A DNA stretch of 64,000 nucleotides from Promethearchaeota archaeon. Its GTDB lineage: Archaea; Asgardarchaeota; Lokiarchaeia; Sigyniarchaeales; Promethearchaeaceae. Of the stretch, positions 54,548 through 63,994 are shown one piece after another. The stretch spans positions 323,590-387,589 of the forward strand of contig JAFGBS010000009.1 of assembly GCA_016933055.1 (NCBI GenBank), given 5' to 3'. Under the pieces are notes generated by a model. That model ran no database searches, was not told the DNA's origin, and saw only the letters and a list, made by a program, of their open reading frames with translations. Each line of letters begins with the position of its first letter. Positions within the stretch are counted from its first letter, which is position 1. The translations under genes and the position numbers were made by a program.

Positions 54548-55276
54548 ATGAAAAATCCAAAAACTGAACAAGCAGTACGATTTCTGCAGAACATGCAAAG
54601 GTACCTAAAAAAAAGCGATCAAAAGACTTTACTTGGAGAAATGCAAGAGAAAGCAAAAAAAAATAATGAGGGAGTAGATCCATTTAGAGTCCTTATTGGC
54701 ACAGTACTATCTATTAGAAATAGGGATGAGAGCACCGTTATAGCCACTTCTAATTTATTTGATAAAAAGAGATTAAATACACCCCAGAAAATAGAAGATA
54801 CACCCATTTCGGAGATCGAAGACTTAATTCGGAAATCGGGTATGTATAAGACAAAAGCACAACGCATTAAAGAAATCAGCCGAATTTTGATTGACAATTT
54901 TGATGGACAAGTACCTGACACCATGGAGCAATTACTTTTGCTTCCTGGAGTGGGTCCTAAGGTAGCCAATTGTGTTCTGGTCTACGCATTTAAAAAACCT
55001 GCAATTCCAGTAGATACACATGTTCATCGGATATCTAATCGAACTGGGTTAGTAACTACAAAAAACCCGGAAGACACCGAAGAAATTTTGAAGAAGATTT
55101 ATCCCAAGGATTATTGGTTAGAAGTCAATGATATATTTGTCAAATTTGGAAAATCTGTTTGTAAACCGATTGGTCCCAAGTGTAATGAGTGTCCGATCAC
55201 ACAAGAATGTCCTAAAATAATCATTAAAAAATCATCGAAAAAGAGTAAGGGATCCTCCCCTATTTTGAAAAAATAG
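54548..55276 (+). CDS. nth: Endonuclease III (DNA glycosylase)
   Basis: 242 residues. Helix-hairpin-helix LLPGVGPKVANC with the catalytic Lys, VDTHVHRISNRTG with the catalytic Asp, and a [4Fe-4S] cluster C-x6-C-x2-C-x5-C near the end. Excises oxidised pyrimidines. ATG 54548, one codon after a TTG; the PHP stop lies six bases before. A basic tail (KKSSKKSK) follows the cluster. Confidence 0.92.
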   Translation: MKNPKTEQAVRFLQNMQRYLKKSDQKTLLGEMQEKAKKNNEGVDPFRVLIGTVLSIRNRDESTVIATSNLFDKKRLNTPQKIEDTPISEIEDLIRKSGMYKTKAQRIKEISRILIDNFDGQVPDTMEQLLLLPGVGPKVANCVLVYAFKKPAIPVDTHVHRISNRTGLVTTKNPEDTEEILKKIYPKDYWLEVNDIFVKFGKSVCKPIGPKCNECPITQECPKIIIKKSSKKSKGSSPILKK

Positions 55277-55390
55277 TGTAAATTCATTTAGGAGATAGTC
55301 CACTAGCTTAAACATCAGTTAAAACGAAAACTGAAAAAAATACTTTAGTGAACAGCTAACGTGCTATTCGACTACTCGGAGTTCTAGGTC

Positions 55391-57424
55391 ATGTCTGAAA
55401 AACACAATAGTGAACTCATTAACATTGATCCTCTAGAAAGTTCCGATGAAGAAATTTCTGAAGAAGAGGAGATAGTCCTACCTAGCGCTATCGATATTCA
55501 AGTGGACTCATTAGATACAAGTCGTAAACAGTTTTTCAATCAAATTCTTGGGATGATCCAATCTTTAAGTGAACAGAAAGACATCATTTCAAAGATCTTG
55601 GATGAGGGTTGTTCTATACTGAATGCAAGTTCTGCAGCTCTGGTGATTTGGGAGGACAAATTAGGTTTCTTTAATTCCATATCGGGTTTTCCAGAAGAGA
55701 TGAATATCCGAGGTCACTTAATCAATACTAATGAGGGATTAAGCGGGAGGATCTATTCCGAACAAAAAACAATTTGGATTCGCAATTATAGTAAGTCAAT
55801 TTATTGTTATAAGTTATTTAAAAAACTGAATTTTAACTACGCAATAGGAACACCAATTGTTATCCGTGGGGAATTAATCGGAAATGTCAATTTTTATTAT
55901 AAATCCATGCCTGAAGCGGATAATGAATTATTAAAAAGATTTATCGAGGATTTAAGTCAACAGTTAAGTATTGTTATCATAAACTCAAGAATTTACCAAG
56001 AACTCCAAGAAAATGCAAAAAAACTAGAAAATGTAATAAAATACCGGGATGTAATTTTAGATCACTCTCCAAATATCATCATTGATTTAGATAATAATGG
56101 GAAAATTCAATATTGGAACAAAACTGCTACCGATATCCTGGGATATTCCCCCCATGAAATGGCGGACTGTAATTTACCGTTAGCAGATCACGCAAATTCA
56201 GAACAATTTTTAAAATATTTCATTGATGCTCGTAAAGGCATTGAATATGAGAAAGCACCCATTGATTTTAAGAGAAGTAATAATGATGTTGTTACTTTAA
56301 ATTTAAAAATAGTCCCTTTAATTACATCCACCCAACGAAAAAAGGGAGAAGAAGCTAAATCTATATTAATTTTCGCTATGGATGTTTCTCGGAAGCATAT
56401 TTTGGAGCAAAAAATTAAACAAACTGAATTAGAGCTTCATGAACAAAAGCAAGAATTAGAGAAAACCCAAGAAAAACTAAAGGGTATTAGTAGAGATCTC
56501 AAAAATAAGGAAAAGCTAGCACGTATTGGAAGAATATACGGAAATCTTGCGAACCAAATTAATAATCCCTTGATGATTATTAGTAATTGGGTGCAAGTAT
56601 TAATGGATTCTCATGAAGACGCCCCCTCCCCAAAAAGTCAGGAGACATACGCTTACCTTATGGAAATACCCTCCGAAATTGAACGAATAGCTGAAATCGT
56701 TCGAAACCTCCGAGTGTATTCTGAAATAGCTACACAAAAAATTGAAGATCGGGATTCAAAGGTATCGCACGGAGTAGGGGAAGATACAATTCCCCGATCA
56801 AATGATGTTACCGTAATCAATCCGTTGTATGATGCAGTTAAGGACATTAAAAGATGCATTAAAGGAGAACGCATCAAAATCGATGTGGTCTCCAATTTTA
56901 AAAAGAATCCTCCTGTGATAAAGGGAAGATATCGTCATCTCAAAACTTGCTTTTACCATATTCTTGAAAATGCAGTAATCTCTCTTCGATTTAAAGATCT
57001 ATATACAAAACTCGGACTTATAGAGAAAAAATGGGATCGGAAAATCAAGGTTACTATAGGGGAAAAAATTATCAATGGCATCCCATATGTTCGGATAGAA
57101 ATACATGATAGTGGTATTGGTATTGATCGGGATGAAATTCGAAATATTAAGAAAGCTTTTCACTCCAATTGGCCCAGTATCGATGATATACAAGAACTCG
57201 CTGAATCTGTCGGGAAAAAATTAAACGCTAAAGATTTAGAAATTATTCGAGATTTTTGTGAAGAGGGATTTAAACAAAAACTCAAAGATAAAAAATATTG
57301 TGTAGGAATGGGACTTACAATTGCCTCCCTTATCGTAAAATCCCATGAGGATAGTAGTATACACGCTAAACTAACTCCACAAGATGGAGTTTCCTTTATA
57401 ATGGATTTCAAGCAAGTATCATGA
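55391..57424 (+). CDS. GAF-PAS histidine-kinase-like protein lacking the phospho-His
   Basis: 677 residues. A GAF domain (~60-205), PAS domain (~215-335, IIIDLDNNGKIQYWNKTA), a coiled coil, a HisKA-like helix and an HATPase domain. The HATPase has an N-box ENAVIS, DSGIGID (G1) and GMGLTIASL (G2). At the H-box, usually HEINNPL, this protein reads LANQINNPLMII: Asn388 replaces the His. No membrane helix. So it may be a pseudokinase, or work by another site or partner. The response-regulator gene follows 76 bases later. Seven bases upstream of the ATG is AGG, a weak site. Confidence 0.85.
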   Translation: MSEKHNSELINIDPLESSDEEISEEEEIVLPSAIDIQVDSLDTSRKQFFNQILGMIQSLSEQKDIISKILDEGCSILNASSAALVIWEDKLGFFNSISGFPEEMNIRGHLINTNEGLSGRIYSEQKTIWIRNYSKSIYCYKLFKKLNFNYAIGTPIVIRGELIGNVNFYYKSMPEADNELLKRFIEDLSQQLSIVIINSRIYQELQENAKKLENVIKYRDVILDHSPNIIIDLDNNGKIQYWNKTATDILGYSPHEMADCNLPLADHANSEQFLKYFIDARKGIEYEKAPIDFKRSNNDVVTLNLKIVPLITSTQRKKGEEAKSILIFAMDVSRKHILEQKIKQTELELHEQKQELEKTQEKLKGISRDLKNKEKLARIGRIYGNLANQINNPLMIISNWVQVLMDSHEDAPSPKSQETYAYLMEIPSEIERIAEIVRNLRVYSEIATQKIEDRDSKVSHGVGEDTIPRSNDVTVINPLYDAVKDIKRCIKGERIKIDVVSNFKKNPPVIKGRYRHLKTCFYHILENAVISLRFKDLYTKLGLIEKKWDRKIKVTIGEKIINGIPYVRIEIHDSGIGIDRDEIRNIKKAFHSNWPSIDDIQELAESVGKKLNAKDLEIIRDFCEEGFKQKLKDKKYCVGMGLTIASLIVKSHEDSSIHAKLTPQDGVSFIMDFKQVS

Positions 57425-57489
57425 GGATTATTAACAATTTAAGATAAGATTAAAAAATAAAACCACGAAAAACTCACAACAAATAACAT

Positions 57490-57494
57490 AGGTG
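57490..57494 (+). promoter_or_regulatory. Ribosome-binding site AGGTG of the response regulator
   Basis: AGGTG ends six bases before ATT 57501. A TAA immediately before that ATT (57498-57500) blocks any start further upstream. Confidence 0.6.
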
Positions 57495-57500
57495 TTATAA

Positions 57501-58169
57501 ATTACCGATAAAAAAGCAAGAATATTGGTTATTGATGATGAAAAAGCCATCAGAGTAACATTGAAAAGAATTCTTGAACTGGCAGATTTTACGGTCGAAA
57601 CTGCGAGGGATTTCCAAAGTGTTAAATCCATATTAAACGCTGAGAATCCTAATTTTGACCTACTTTTGGTAGACTTAGTTCTACCTAAAACTAATGGAAT
57701 CGATATTGTAAAACACTTTAGCGAAAAATATGATTTCGACATACCTGTTATATTTTTAACAGGTGAACCGAACTTAGATTCCGCAATTAATGCACTGCGT
57801 TTAGGAGCTTATGATTATATTGAGAAACCAATTAAAAAAGCACAATTACTAGAAGTCATCGAATATGCGTTACAACGCAAAAAAAGTGAGGATAATATCC
57901 AAGATAAGCGTATGGCACAAAAAATGGAACAGAAGCTAAAGGGATTAGAAAAAAATTTACAATCAAGTATCATAACCAACTTTACAATGAAAGTCGATGC
58001 GCTACGAGAAAAAATTGATTATTTGAGACAGGGCAAAGCGGGAAACCTCCCCGTTGAGATTTCTAATGAAATTGCGAATTTAGATAAATTAGTTAATGAC
58101 CTAGAACTCGAGATTAAAAAAAGTAATCACCTTGGAAAATTTATGCGAGAACTAACAAAAAAAAAATAG
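57501..58169 (+). CDS. Response regulator receiver with coiled-coil tail, ATT start
   Basis: 222 residues. Receiver domain: ARILVIDDEKA, LLLVDLVLP (phospho-Asp), IFLTGE, and YIEKPIKK (conserved Lys). A ~95-residue helical tail follows, with no DNA-binding domain. The first canonical start, TTG 57525, would remove TDKKARI, the first strand of the receiver. ATT 57501 directly follows an in-frame stop and lies six bases after AGGTG, so it is almost the only possible start. Likely partner of the GAF-PAS kinase-like protein; a signalling output by protein contact is inferred. Confidence 0.85.
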   Translation: MTDKKARILVIDDEKAIRVTLKRILELADFTVETARDFQSVKSILNAENPNFDLLLVDLVLPKTNGIDIVKHFSEKYDFDIPVIFLTGEPNLDSAINALRLGAYDYIEKPIKKAQLLEVIEYALQRKKSEDNIQDKRMAQKMEQKLKGLEKNLQSSIITNFTMKVDALREKIDYLRQGKAGNLPVEISNEIANLDKLVNDLELEIKKSNHLGKFMRELTKKK

Positions 58170-58354
58170 TCTAATCTACATTTGTTGAACCTAATCGCTT
58201 TTTTTTCATACGACCGTTGTATAAAGGGGTAACTATACTGTACGCAGTGCGTTTGGTCAGCAATTTTGATGATAGCATGTAAAAATCGAAATTTGGATGG
58301 ATTCTTGGGGAGAAGGGAGAAGACCGCACAGTACAAAGGAGAATAAAGGGGAAA

Positions 58355-58378
58355 TTTTACCGATTAGCTTCGGTAAAA
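58355..58378. repeat. Perfect inverted repeat upstream of the roadblock gene
   Basis: TTTTACCGA and TCGGTAAAA are nine-base arms around a six-base loop, 90 bases before the roadblock start. It could form an RNA hairpin or be a palindromic operator. The surrounding 298-base gap (58170-58467) otherwise shows only a T run at 58198-58207 and no gene. Confidence 0.6.
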
Positions 58379-58467
58379 AAAGATTACTATACAATTTTTT
58401 GACATAGAAGAAATATTCAAATAGTGAATCAACCGATATTTTATTAGATCAATCGAGTGGGCACATT

Positions 58468-58827
58468 ATGAGTGATGCAATAATAAATGAAATCGCGCAA
58501 TCCTTAAAGAAAATCAAAGGTATTCATGGTTCAGCAATAATTGAAAAATATGGTGAAATCACTGGATTTGCATTACCGGGTTGGGTAGATCCGGAGGGTG
58601 TAAGTGCTATGGTTGCTTTGATATTGAAGGCTAGTGAACGTGCAACTAAGGAATTAGATCAAGGAGAACTTCTTACTGCAACCTTAGAAAATGAAAAAGG
58701 AAAACTTGTTTTTACTCCTATTGGAGATAAAGTAATCGTCATAATTACTACAAAAGAAGCCCAATTGGGATTGATTACTCTCAAACTTGAAGCAGCTCGG
58801 AAAAAGCTGAAAGAAGGGACTATTTAA
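58468..58827 (+). CDS. Roadblock/LC7 domain protein
   Basis: 119 residues. Helix (INEIAQSLKKIKGI), strands GSAIIEKYGEITGFALPG, helix VSAMVALILKASERA, then ELLTATLENEKGKLVFTPI and VIVIITT: the roadblock/LC7 fold. Such proteins dimerise and act as GTPase-regulating scaffolds; Asgard genomes carry many. The closing helix after LGLI fits the family. It is isolated between two T-rich stretches and probably forms its own transcript. Confidence 0.85.
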   Translation: MSDAIINEIAQSLKKIKGIHGSAIIEKYGEITGFALPGWVDPEGVSAMVALILKASERATKELDQGELLTATLENEKGKLVFTPIGDKVIVIITTKEAQLGLITLKLEAARKKLKEGTI

Positions 58828-58846
58828 TTTCTCTTTTTACTTTTTT
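58828..58846 (+). terminator. T-rich terminator of the roadblock gene
   Basis: The stop is followed at once by TTT, C, T, C and longer T runs, typical of archaeal termination. On the opposite strand a run of seven T lies at 58942-58948, fitting an end for the Mre11-Rad50 transcript. Confidence 0.45.
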
Positions 58847-58966
58847 GCGCACCTTAAGCTGAAATCTATTCTTTTTCCCCTTGAGAGCGGATCTTAAAAA
58901 AAGAATAAGCTTTTGAGTTCTTTCTTTAATAAAGTGAGTATAAAAAAAGAGAGTTGAATCCAATAA

Positions 58967-61900
58967 TTAATGAAGAATAATAGAATTTCCCGTATCATCA
59001 CGACCAATCTTAATCCGATTTGAAAATTGCTCAGCCACATCCTCCAAATGCGTAATTAAGATGATATTCTTAAAGCGAGATTTCATAGAGAGGATCTTGT
59101 CTACGAATCGTTGTCGGGACATTTCATCATCCAAGGTTCCCAAATCCCCCTCATCAATAAATAAGGTATCTGATTTTCGAAATATTGCTCCAGCGGTATC
59201 GGGAATTTCCGATATCCGTTCCATGATTGCAAATCGAATCGCTGCATTGATTTGAGTCTTTTCACCACCTGAATAGGTTCCAGCTTCCCGACTCAATTCT
59301 CCATCAAAAACATGGATATTGAATCCTACGCGATGATTCTCTTCAATGGGGACAAATTCAATTTGATTCAATCGGCCTCTTGTCAAATCACTGAGGATTT
59401 CTGATGCACGAATAGAGATTGCAGGCAGTATTTTCTCCAGAGCGAATTTTGGAATTCCATCCAAATGGAAGATTTCCTTATGTAAAATGGTATAGACTTC
59501 AATTTCTCTTTTAAATTTGTTCAGTTCTTTGATCATGTTCCGAATATCGCTTTTTTTCTCTTCTTTTTCCATGATATCTTGTTCTAAATGTTGAATATCC
59601 GACTTGATGCGTTCAATGGCGATATCCATTTCCTTTAGCTCTTCTTTTGATAATTCGTAATAGGAACACAGCTCTTGGTACGATTTATATTTAGGTTCAA
59701 GTTCGTGAAACTTGTTTTCTGTCTTTTTTTTCTCTTCTTCAATATTCTTGATGTTATGCACGGTTTCATTTATTAGCAGAGAATAATCTTTTAACTGAGA
59801 TAATCGACTAAGCAATTTTTCTTCTTCTTGTTGTTGCTTTTCGATGGATTTTAGAGTACGTGTGACTTCTGCTAAATGCGATTGGAAGTCCTCTTCCAAC
59901 TTCTGCTTACGCATGGAATCTTGTATCGTAGCAAGATCTGTTTGCAGTGGTTTAAGTATTCCATCAAGTTTGTCCTCTAAGACTTGTATTTCGACTTCCA
60001 TGGTGGCGACCTGTTCGATAAGCTCATTGGCAATAAATATATCTTTGGTGATTAGTTTTTGCTTCGGTTTCACATTATTCAGCTCGTTAACTGTAGACGA
60101 TTTGGTATTTTCAAATTGTACTAAACGAGGTTGATCTGAATATTCCTTTGCCATGGGGATTTCGATGTTTTGGAGGCGTGATAGGCGTTCTGTTAAAGCT
60201 CCAATTGTCTGTAATACATCAAATGCTTGTTCTTTACTCATATCCACTGCAAGCTTTTCAATCCTGGCTTTGAAGTTCTTAATTTTGGCTGCAATTTCTT
60301 TTATTTGCTCTTGATTCTGGTGCTTTACCATTGAAATTTTATCAACAATCGCTCTTTTCTCCGTTTCACAAAGTTGTTTTTGAGACAATTTCTCCTGTAA
60401 TTCGTTTCGAACTTTCTGATGCATGTCTTTCTCTTTGGATAAATCTTTGAACTTCTCCAACTGGTTTTGAATAACTTCATAATTTTTCTGGTTTTTCTGG
60501 TAATCAGTTAGATTTTGCTTGGTTTTCATTAATTGCGACGCAAATTCTTGTACTTTGTTTTTAGTGATTTCATACTGAGTCAGTATGGAAGAATCCTTTT
60601 CGATTTCTTTTTCTAATTCGGTCATCTTCTGTTGGTGCTTATTGCGTTCTTTTTTAGATTCCTGCAGTACTGCTTTTTTTGTTTTAAGCTTGGTTACCAG
60701 TTCGGGGATTTTCTCGATATCTTCTTGTTGTGCCCCGATTTTCCCCTCAAGATTATCATGGACTGAATTCAGATCTTTTATGATCTTTCTCATATCCATG
60801 GTCGTGAATATCTTGAGTTTGAATAATTTGGCCAGTCGTTCTTGTCTTTCAGCGGAAGAGAGCGATGAGAATATTTGCAGCTCTTGCTGGCGAATAAAAA
60901 ATGAGGAGATAAAACTCTCATAATCATACCCGATAATCTCTTCCAGTCTTTTCTCTTGCTCGGGGATTTTTAACCCTTGATAAGGTTCCTGTCCATTGAT
61001 AAAAATCCGTAATTTTGGAGAATTTTGACTTCTTCGTATCCTCAAGAGGTTCTTCCCAATCTGAAACTCTACATCCACATATCCATTTTCATATAAGATC
61101 TCATCATTCGTCAATCCAGCTTCCTTTCTCATACTTCTTTTAAAAAGAGCAAATGTAATAGCATCTAATAAGGAAGATTTTCCCGTACCCGTTGGACCCG
61201 TTATAACGTACAAATCCTCCTCAAATTCGATTCTGTTTGGGCCTTTCCTATATTTGTTGAAATTTTGGAGGGAAATGGATTTTATGGAGAGAGTTCCTTT
61301 TTCAGTAATATCACTGGTTTTTAATTGAGATTCTATCAATTCAGTGCCTTTTTTGAACACATCATCGTAATATTCATTTTGTCTGTATTTCTGTTTCATA
61401 AAATCCTCAAATAAACTCAAGGGGGAGAGATTAATACTCCTTAGATGCTGAAGTTCTTCTTCAGCTTTTACTACATAAATAATATCCGTATAGAACGAGC
61501 CGGTAAAATGCTGTTCGATTGCCCGTTTATCCAAATGAATTTGTTTTCCTTTAATGCAAGTTATGGTGACATGACAGAGTGCATGTTTTATCGTTTCTTT
61601 TTTGGGTAATCTCTCAAAAATATATTGAGTTAAATTTAGTGTATTAGGAGGGACTTCAATCTCAGTTTTAAGGATTGGGCGGCATTTCAACTCGTGGTAT
61701 TTCAATGTATCCGTTTCAGGTTCATAGACACAATAATATTTTTTTGAATCCTTTTCTCCCATATCGATTCGCTCGGTAGAACCTAATACGACAATACGGT
61801 CATCGTTCCACATGGTTTGTTTAAGATGCACATGTCCGAATATAACTAAATCAAAAAAGTGTTTTTGAACCATCTGCTGATTAAACTCAAATTCTCCATA

Positions 61901-62530
61901 GATATGTGCAGGATTCATCGTTTCCCGGATTTTGCTTCCTTTCAGGTAATAGTGCCCGATTAGAATCCGTTTATCACACTCTTTAAGATCCTCTTCACAT
62001 ATTTGTGTAATATACCTTTGAACAATTGTTTGTGCGATGGATTGGGTATCCATACCTTCAGGAATGTCAAACCCGACCTTTTTCGCTAACGAAACTAATA
62101 CATCATAATGCATAAACGGTAAAAGTGCCAATCCTATGGAACAATTGTTAGATTGAATGATTTTAGAAGCAAATTGCATGTGTACCTCGACATTAGAATA
62201 GCTGGAAAGCTCCTCTAAATCTACTCCACGTTGCGGATGACGGGCAGCATCATGATTTCCTCCGATAATAATCACAGGGATCTTCGCTTTATATAAAGGG
62301 TCAAAAATACGATTTCTCACAATTTTGCGAATTGTGGGGGAGATTATCTTTCGATCGTATACATCTCCTAGAAAAATGACATAATCTGCGTTATTTTGTA
62401 TCGCATCCTTGACAATTATCTCACAATTATCAATTACATCCAGATTTCGTTCCGAGATATTCAATTCGTAATTTGATAAATAGGAATATTTCTTCCCGAA
62501 ATGGGTATCTCCTATAAAATATAATTTCAT
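58967..62530 (-). CDS. Single-chain Mre11-Rad50 fusion (no zinc hook)
   Basis: 1187 residues from ATG 62530. Residues ~1-300 are the Mre11 phosphodiesterase: FIGDTHFGKK, FLGDVYDRK, IGGNHDAARH, IGHYYL, FGHVHLK. After a linker (~300-415) comes a Rad50 ATPase: SISLQNFNKYR, Walker A GPTGTGKSS (445-453), coiled coil, then TYSGGEKTQINAA signature and LFIDEGDLGTLDD Walker B with ITHLED. The coiled coil is only ~400 residues in all and has no CxxC zinc hook; single Cys occur in QLCETEK and QELCSY. Normally two genes. HerA follows the same transcript 15 bases upstream. TTG 62542 would add four residues. Confidence 0.93.
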   Translation of the reverse strand: MKLYFIGDTHFGKKYSYLSNYELNISERNLDVIDNCEIIVKDAIQNNADYVIFLGDVYDRKIISPTIRKIVRNRIFDPLYKAKIPVIIIGGNHDAARHPQRGVDLEELSSYSNVEVHMQFASKIIQSNNCSIGLALLPFMHYDVLVSLAKKVGFDIPEGMDTQSIAQTIVQRYITQICEEDLKECDKRILIGHYYLKGSKIRETMNPAHIYGEFEFNQQMVQKHFFDLVIFGHVHLKQTMWNDDRIVVLGSTERIDMGEKDSKKYYCVYEPETDTLKYHELKCRPILKTEIEVPPNTLNLTQYIFERLPKKETIKHALCHVTITCIKGKQIHLDKRAIEQHFTGSFYTDIIYVVKAEEELQHLRSINLSPLSLFEDFMKQKYRQNEYYDDVFKKGTELIESQLKTSDITEKGTLSIKSISLQNFNKYRKGPNRIEFEEDLYVITGPTGTGKSSLLDAITFALFKRSMRKEAGLTNDEILYENGYVDVEFQIGKNLLRIRRSQNSPKLRIFINGQEPYQGLKIPEQEKRLEEIIGYDYESFISSFFIRQQELQIFSSLSSAERQERLAKLFKLKIFTTMDMRKIIKDLNSVHDNLEGKIGAQQEDIEKIPELVTKLKTKKAVLQESKKERNKHQQKMTELEKEIEKDSSILTQYEITKNKVQEFASQLMKTKQNLTDYQKNQKNYEVIQNQLEKFKDLSKEKDMHQKVRNELQEKLSQKQLCETEKRAIVDKISMVKHQNQEQIKEIAAKIKNFKARIEKLAVDMSKEQAFDVLQTIGALTERLSRLQNIEIPMAKEYSDQPRLVQFENTKSSTVNELNNVKPKQKLITKDIFIANELIEQVATMEVEIQVLEDKLDGILKPLQTDLATIQDSMRKQKLEEDFQSHLAEVTRTLKSIEKQQQEEEKLLSRLSQLKDYSLLINETVHNIKNIEEEKKKTENKFHELEPKYKSYQELCSYYELSKEELKEMDIAIERIKSDIQHLEQDIMEKEEKKSDIRNMIKELNKFKREIEVYTILHKEIFHLDGIPKFALEKILPAISIRASEILSDLTRGRLNQIEFVPIEENHRVGFNIHVFDGELSREAGTYSGGEKTQINAAIRFAIMERISEIPDTAGAIFRKSDTLFIDEGDLGTLDDEMSRQRFVDKILSMKSRFKNIILITHLEDVAEQFSNRIKIGRDDTGNSIILH

Positions 62531-62545
62531 TTTACCTTTCAATCC

Positions 62546-63994
62546 TTATTTGAATAACGCTTTCGCATCTCCTTTCATAATATCATTTTTTACTTCCGCT
62601 TGGGTCTTAATCATCTTAAGTGCTTTCTTAAGATCATCTTCTTTATGATAATCCATTATCCGAATGATAGTAGGAACCGTAATTGCATCTCCATAGATCA
62701 AGCATTCTCGTTTCAACAAACCCGAAATGATTTTACGATATTCGGTCGGATTCCGAAGTGTTCCTACGGTTTTATCGATATCTCTACTGTCAATCAAATG
62801 CATAATAAATCTCGTGGCAACTTGGGACATTACTTCTTCATCAATTTGAGAAGGACGTTGGTCCACAAAAGCAAGCGTTAATTGGAATTTTCGCATTTCT
62901 CTAGCGATTCGGTCAAATATGGTGTATCGGATAACACCGGGATGTAGAAATTTGTGAGCTTCTTCCAATACGACTACTAAAGGAGGAAGATCTTCATTTT
63001 CCTCTCGTAGCGAATACATCTGATATAATCGGCGAGTAATAGCGTTTGCTATGAAATAATAGAGAAATTTATCTACACCGTAAGTACCGAAATCAATGAC
63101 AACGGATTTTCCCTTCTGGATTTGTTCAAACATATTCTGAATGCTATCAGGCGTATTGGGAATTTTTGGAACTAGAAAAGAATATTTATGGAAGCGGCTA
63201 ATGCGATTCCGTAATGCGATTAAAGATGATCGAAATATATTTGGTTCTTCTTCTCCATTGTTGTTGATATAATTCAATAAATCTTGACTTTGTTTTGGAT
63301 CACTTCGCATTTTTGTTTCAAGAATATGAAGTGCGTTGATAGATGGTTCTCCCAAAGTCTGGCTGCTTGCGATAATATCGCCGCTGGTAATATTTTCCCG
63401 ATAAAATTTAAACGGCTCGGCATCATCTATGACTTTTTCTTTCTGATTTACATCACCGAGTCGATATATTTGAATCTCATCGTGGAAGTAATGTTTAAGC
63501 CCTTTAGAACGATCTTCTCCGCGGGATACTAACCCATACTCTCCTTGCATATCAAAAATTAGTAATCTCGATACTTTTTGCTTTAAAATGAACAAACAGA
63601 GCAATTTATTCAGTATTGATTTTCCTATCCCCGTTCTACCGAACACTCCAAATGGTTTTTTCACTAAAGTTCCAAAATCAATCGGAATTTTGTAATTAAA
63701 ACCACGAAGCGTGCCAATAGAATCCGAAGTGGGGGTTTCTCCGAAAATAATTTTAATTTCCTCTTCGGTTATTGATCGACATTTCGCAAATACAGGAGGA
63801 ATAGTATCAAATTCTCGCAATTCTTCATTAGTGGTATCGATGGGAATAATTTTCAAACAGTCTAAGTTGGCAAGACCATAAAATTCTTTCCCACGCACAC
63901 CCTCTACTTGACTCGCTGGAATCAAGTTAGTTAAGGAAGTGTTAGCAAATTTCATAACAACATCATTAGGTGGATAAAATAAACGATTGACCAT
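62546..63994 (-). CDS. herA: HerA-type DNA translocase/helicase
   Basis: 482 residues from ATG 63994, close to the window edge; an earlier start outside cannot be excluded. Walker A GRTGIGKS (119-126), Walker B VVVLEEAHKF, and the ending VATRFIMHLIDSRDID fit HerA hexameric ATPases. In archaea HerA works with NurA and Mre11-Rad50 to resect DNA ends. Here the Mre11-Rad50 fusion follows directly. NurA is not visible in the window. Confidence 0.92.
   Translation of the reverse strand: MVNRLFYPPNDVVMKFANTSLTNLIPASQVEGVRGKEFYGLANLDCLKIIPIDTTNEELREFDTIPPVFAKCRSITEEEIKIIFGETPTSDSIGTLRGFNYKIPIDFGTLVKKPFGVFGRTGIGKSILNKLLCLFILKQKVSRLLIFDMQGEYGLVSRGEDRSKGLKHYFHDEIQIYRLGDVNQKEKVIDDAEPFKFYRENITSGDIIASSQTLGEPSINALHILETKMRSDPKQSQDLLNYINNNGEEEPNIFRSSLIALRNRISRFHKYSFLVPKIPNTPDSIQNMFEQIQKGKSVVIDFGTYGVDKFLYYFIANAITRRLYQMYSLREENEDLPPLVVVLEEAHKFLHPGVIRYTIFDRIAREMRKFQLTLAFVDQRPSQIDEEVMSQVATRFIMHLIDSRDIDKTVGTLRNPTEYRKIISGLLKRECLIYGDAITVPTIIRIMDYHKEDDLKKALKMIKTQAEVKNDIMKGDAKALFK

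Noticed and set aside
58170-58350. A box C/D RNA in the gap before the roadblock gene
   Set aside because: A TGATGA match exists near 58266, but no D box at the right distance and no flanking stem were found.
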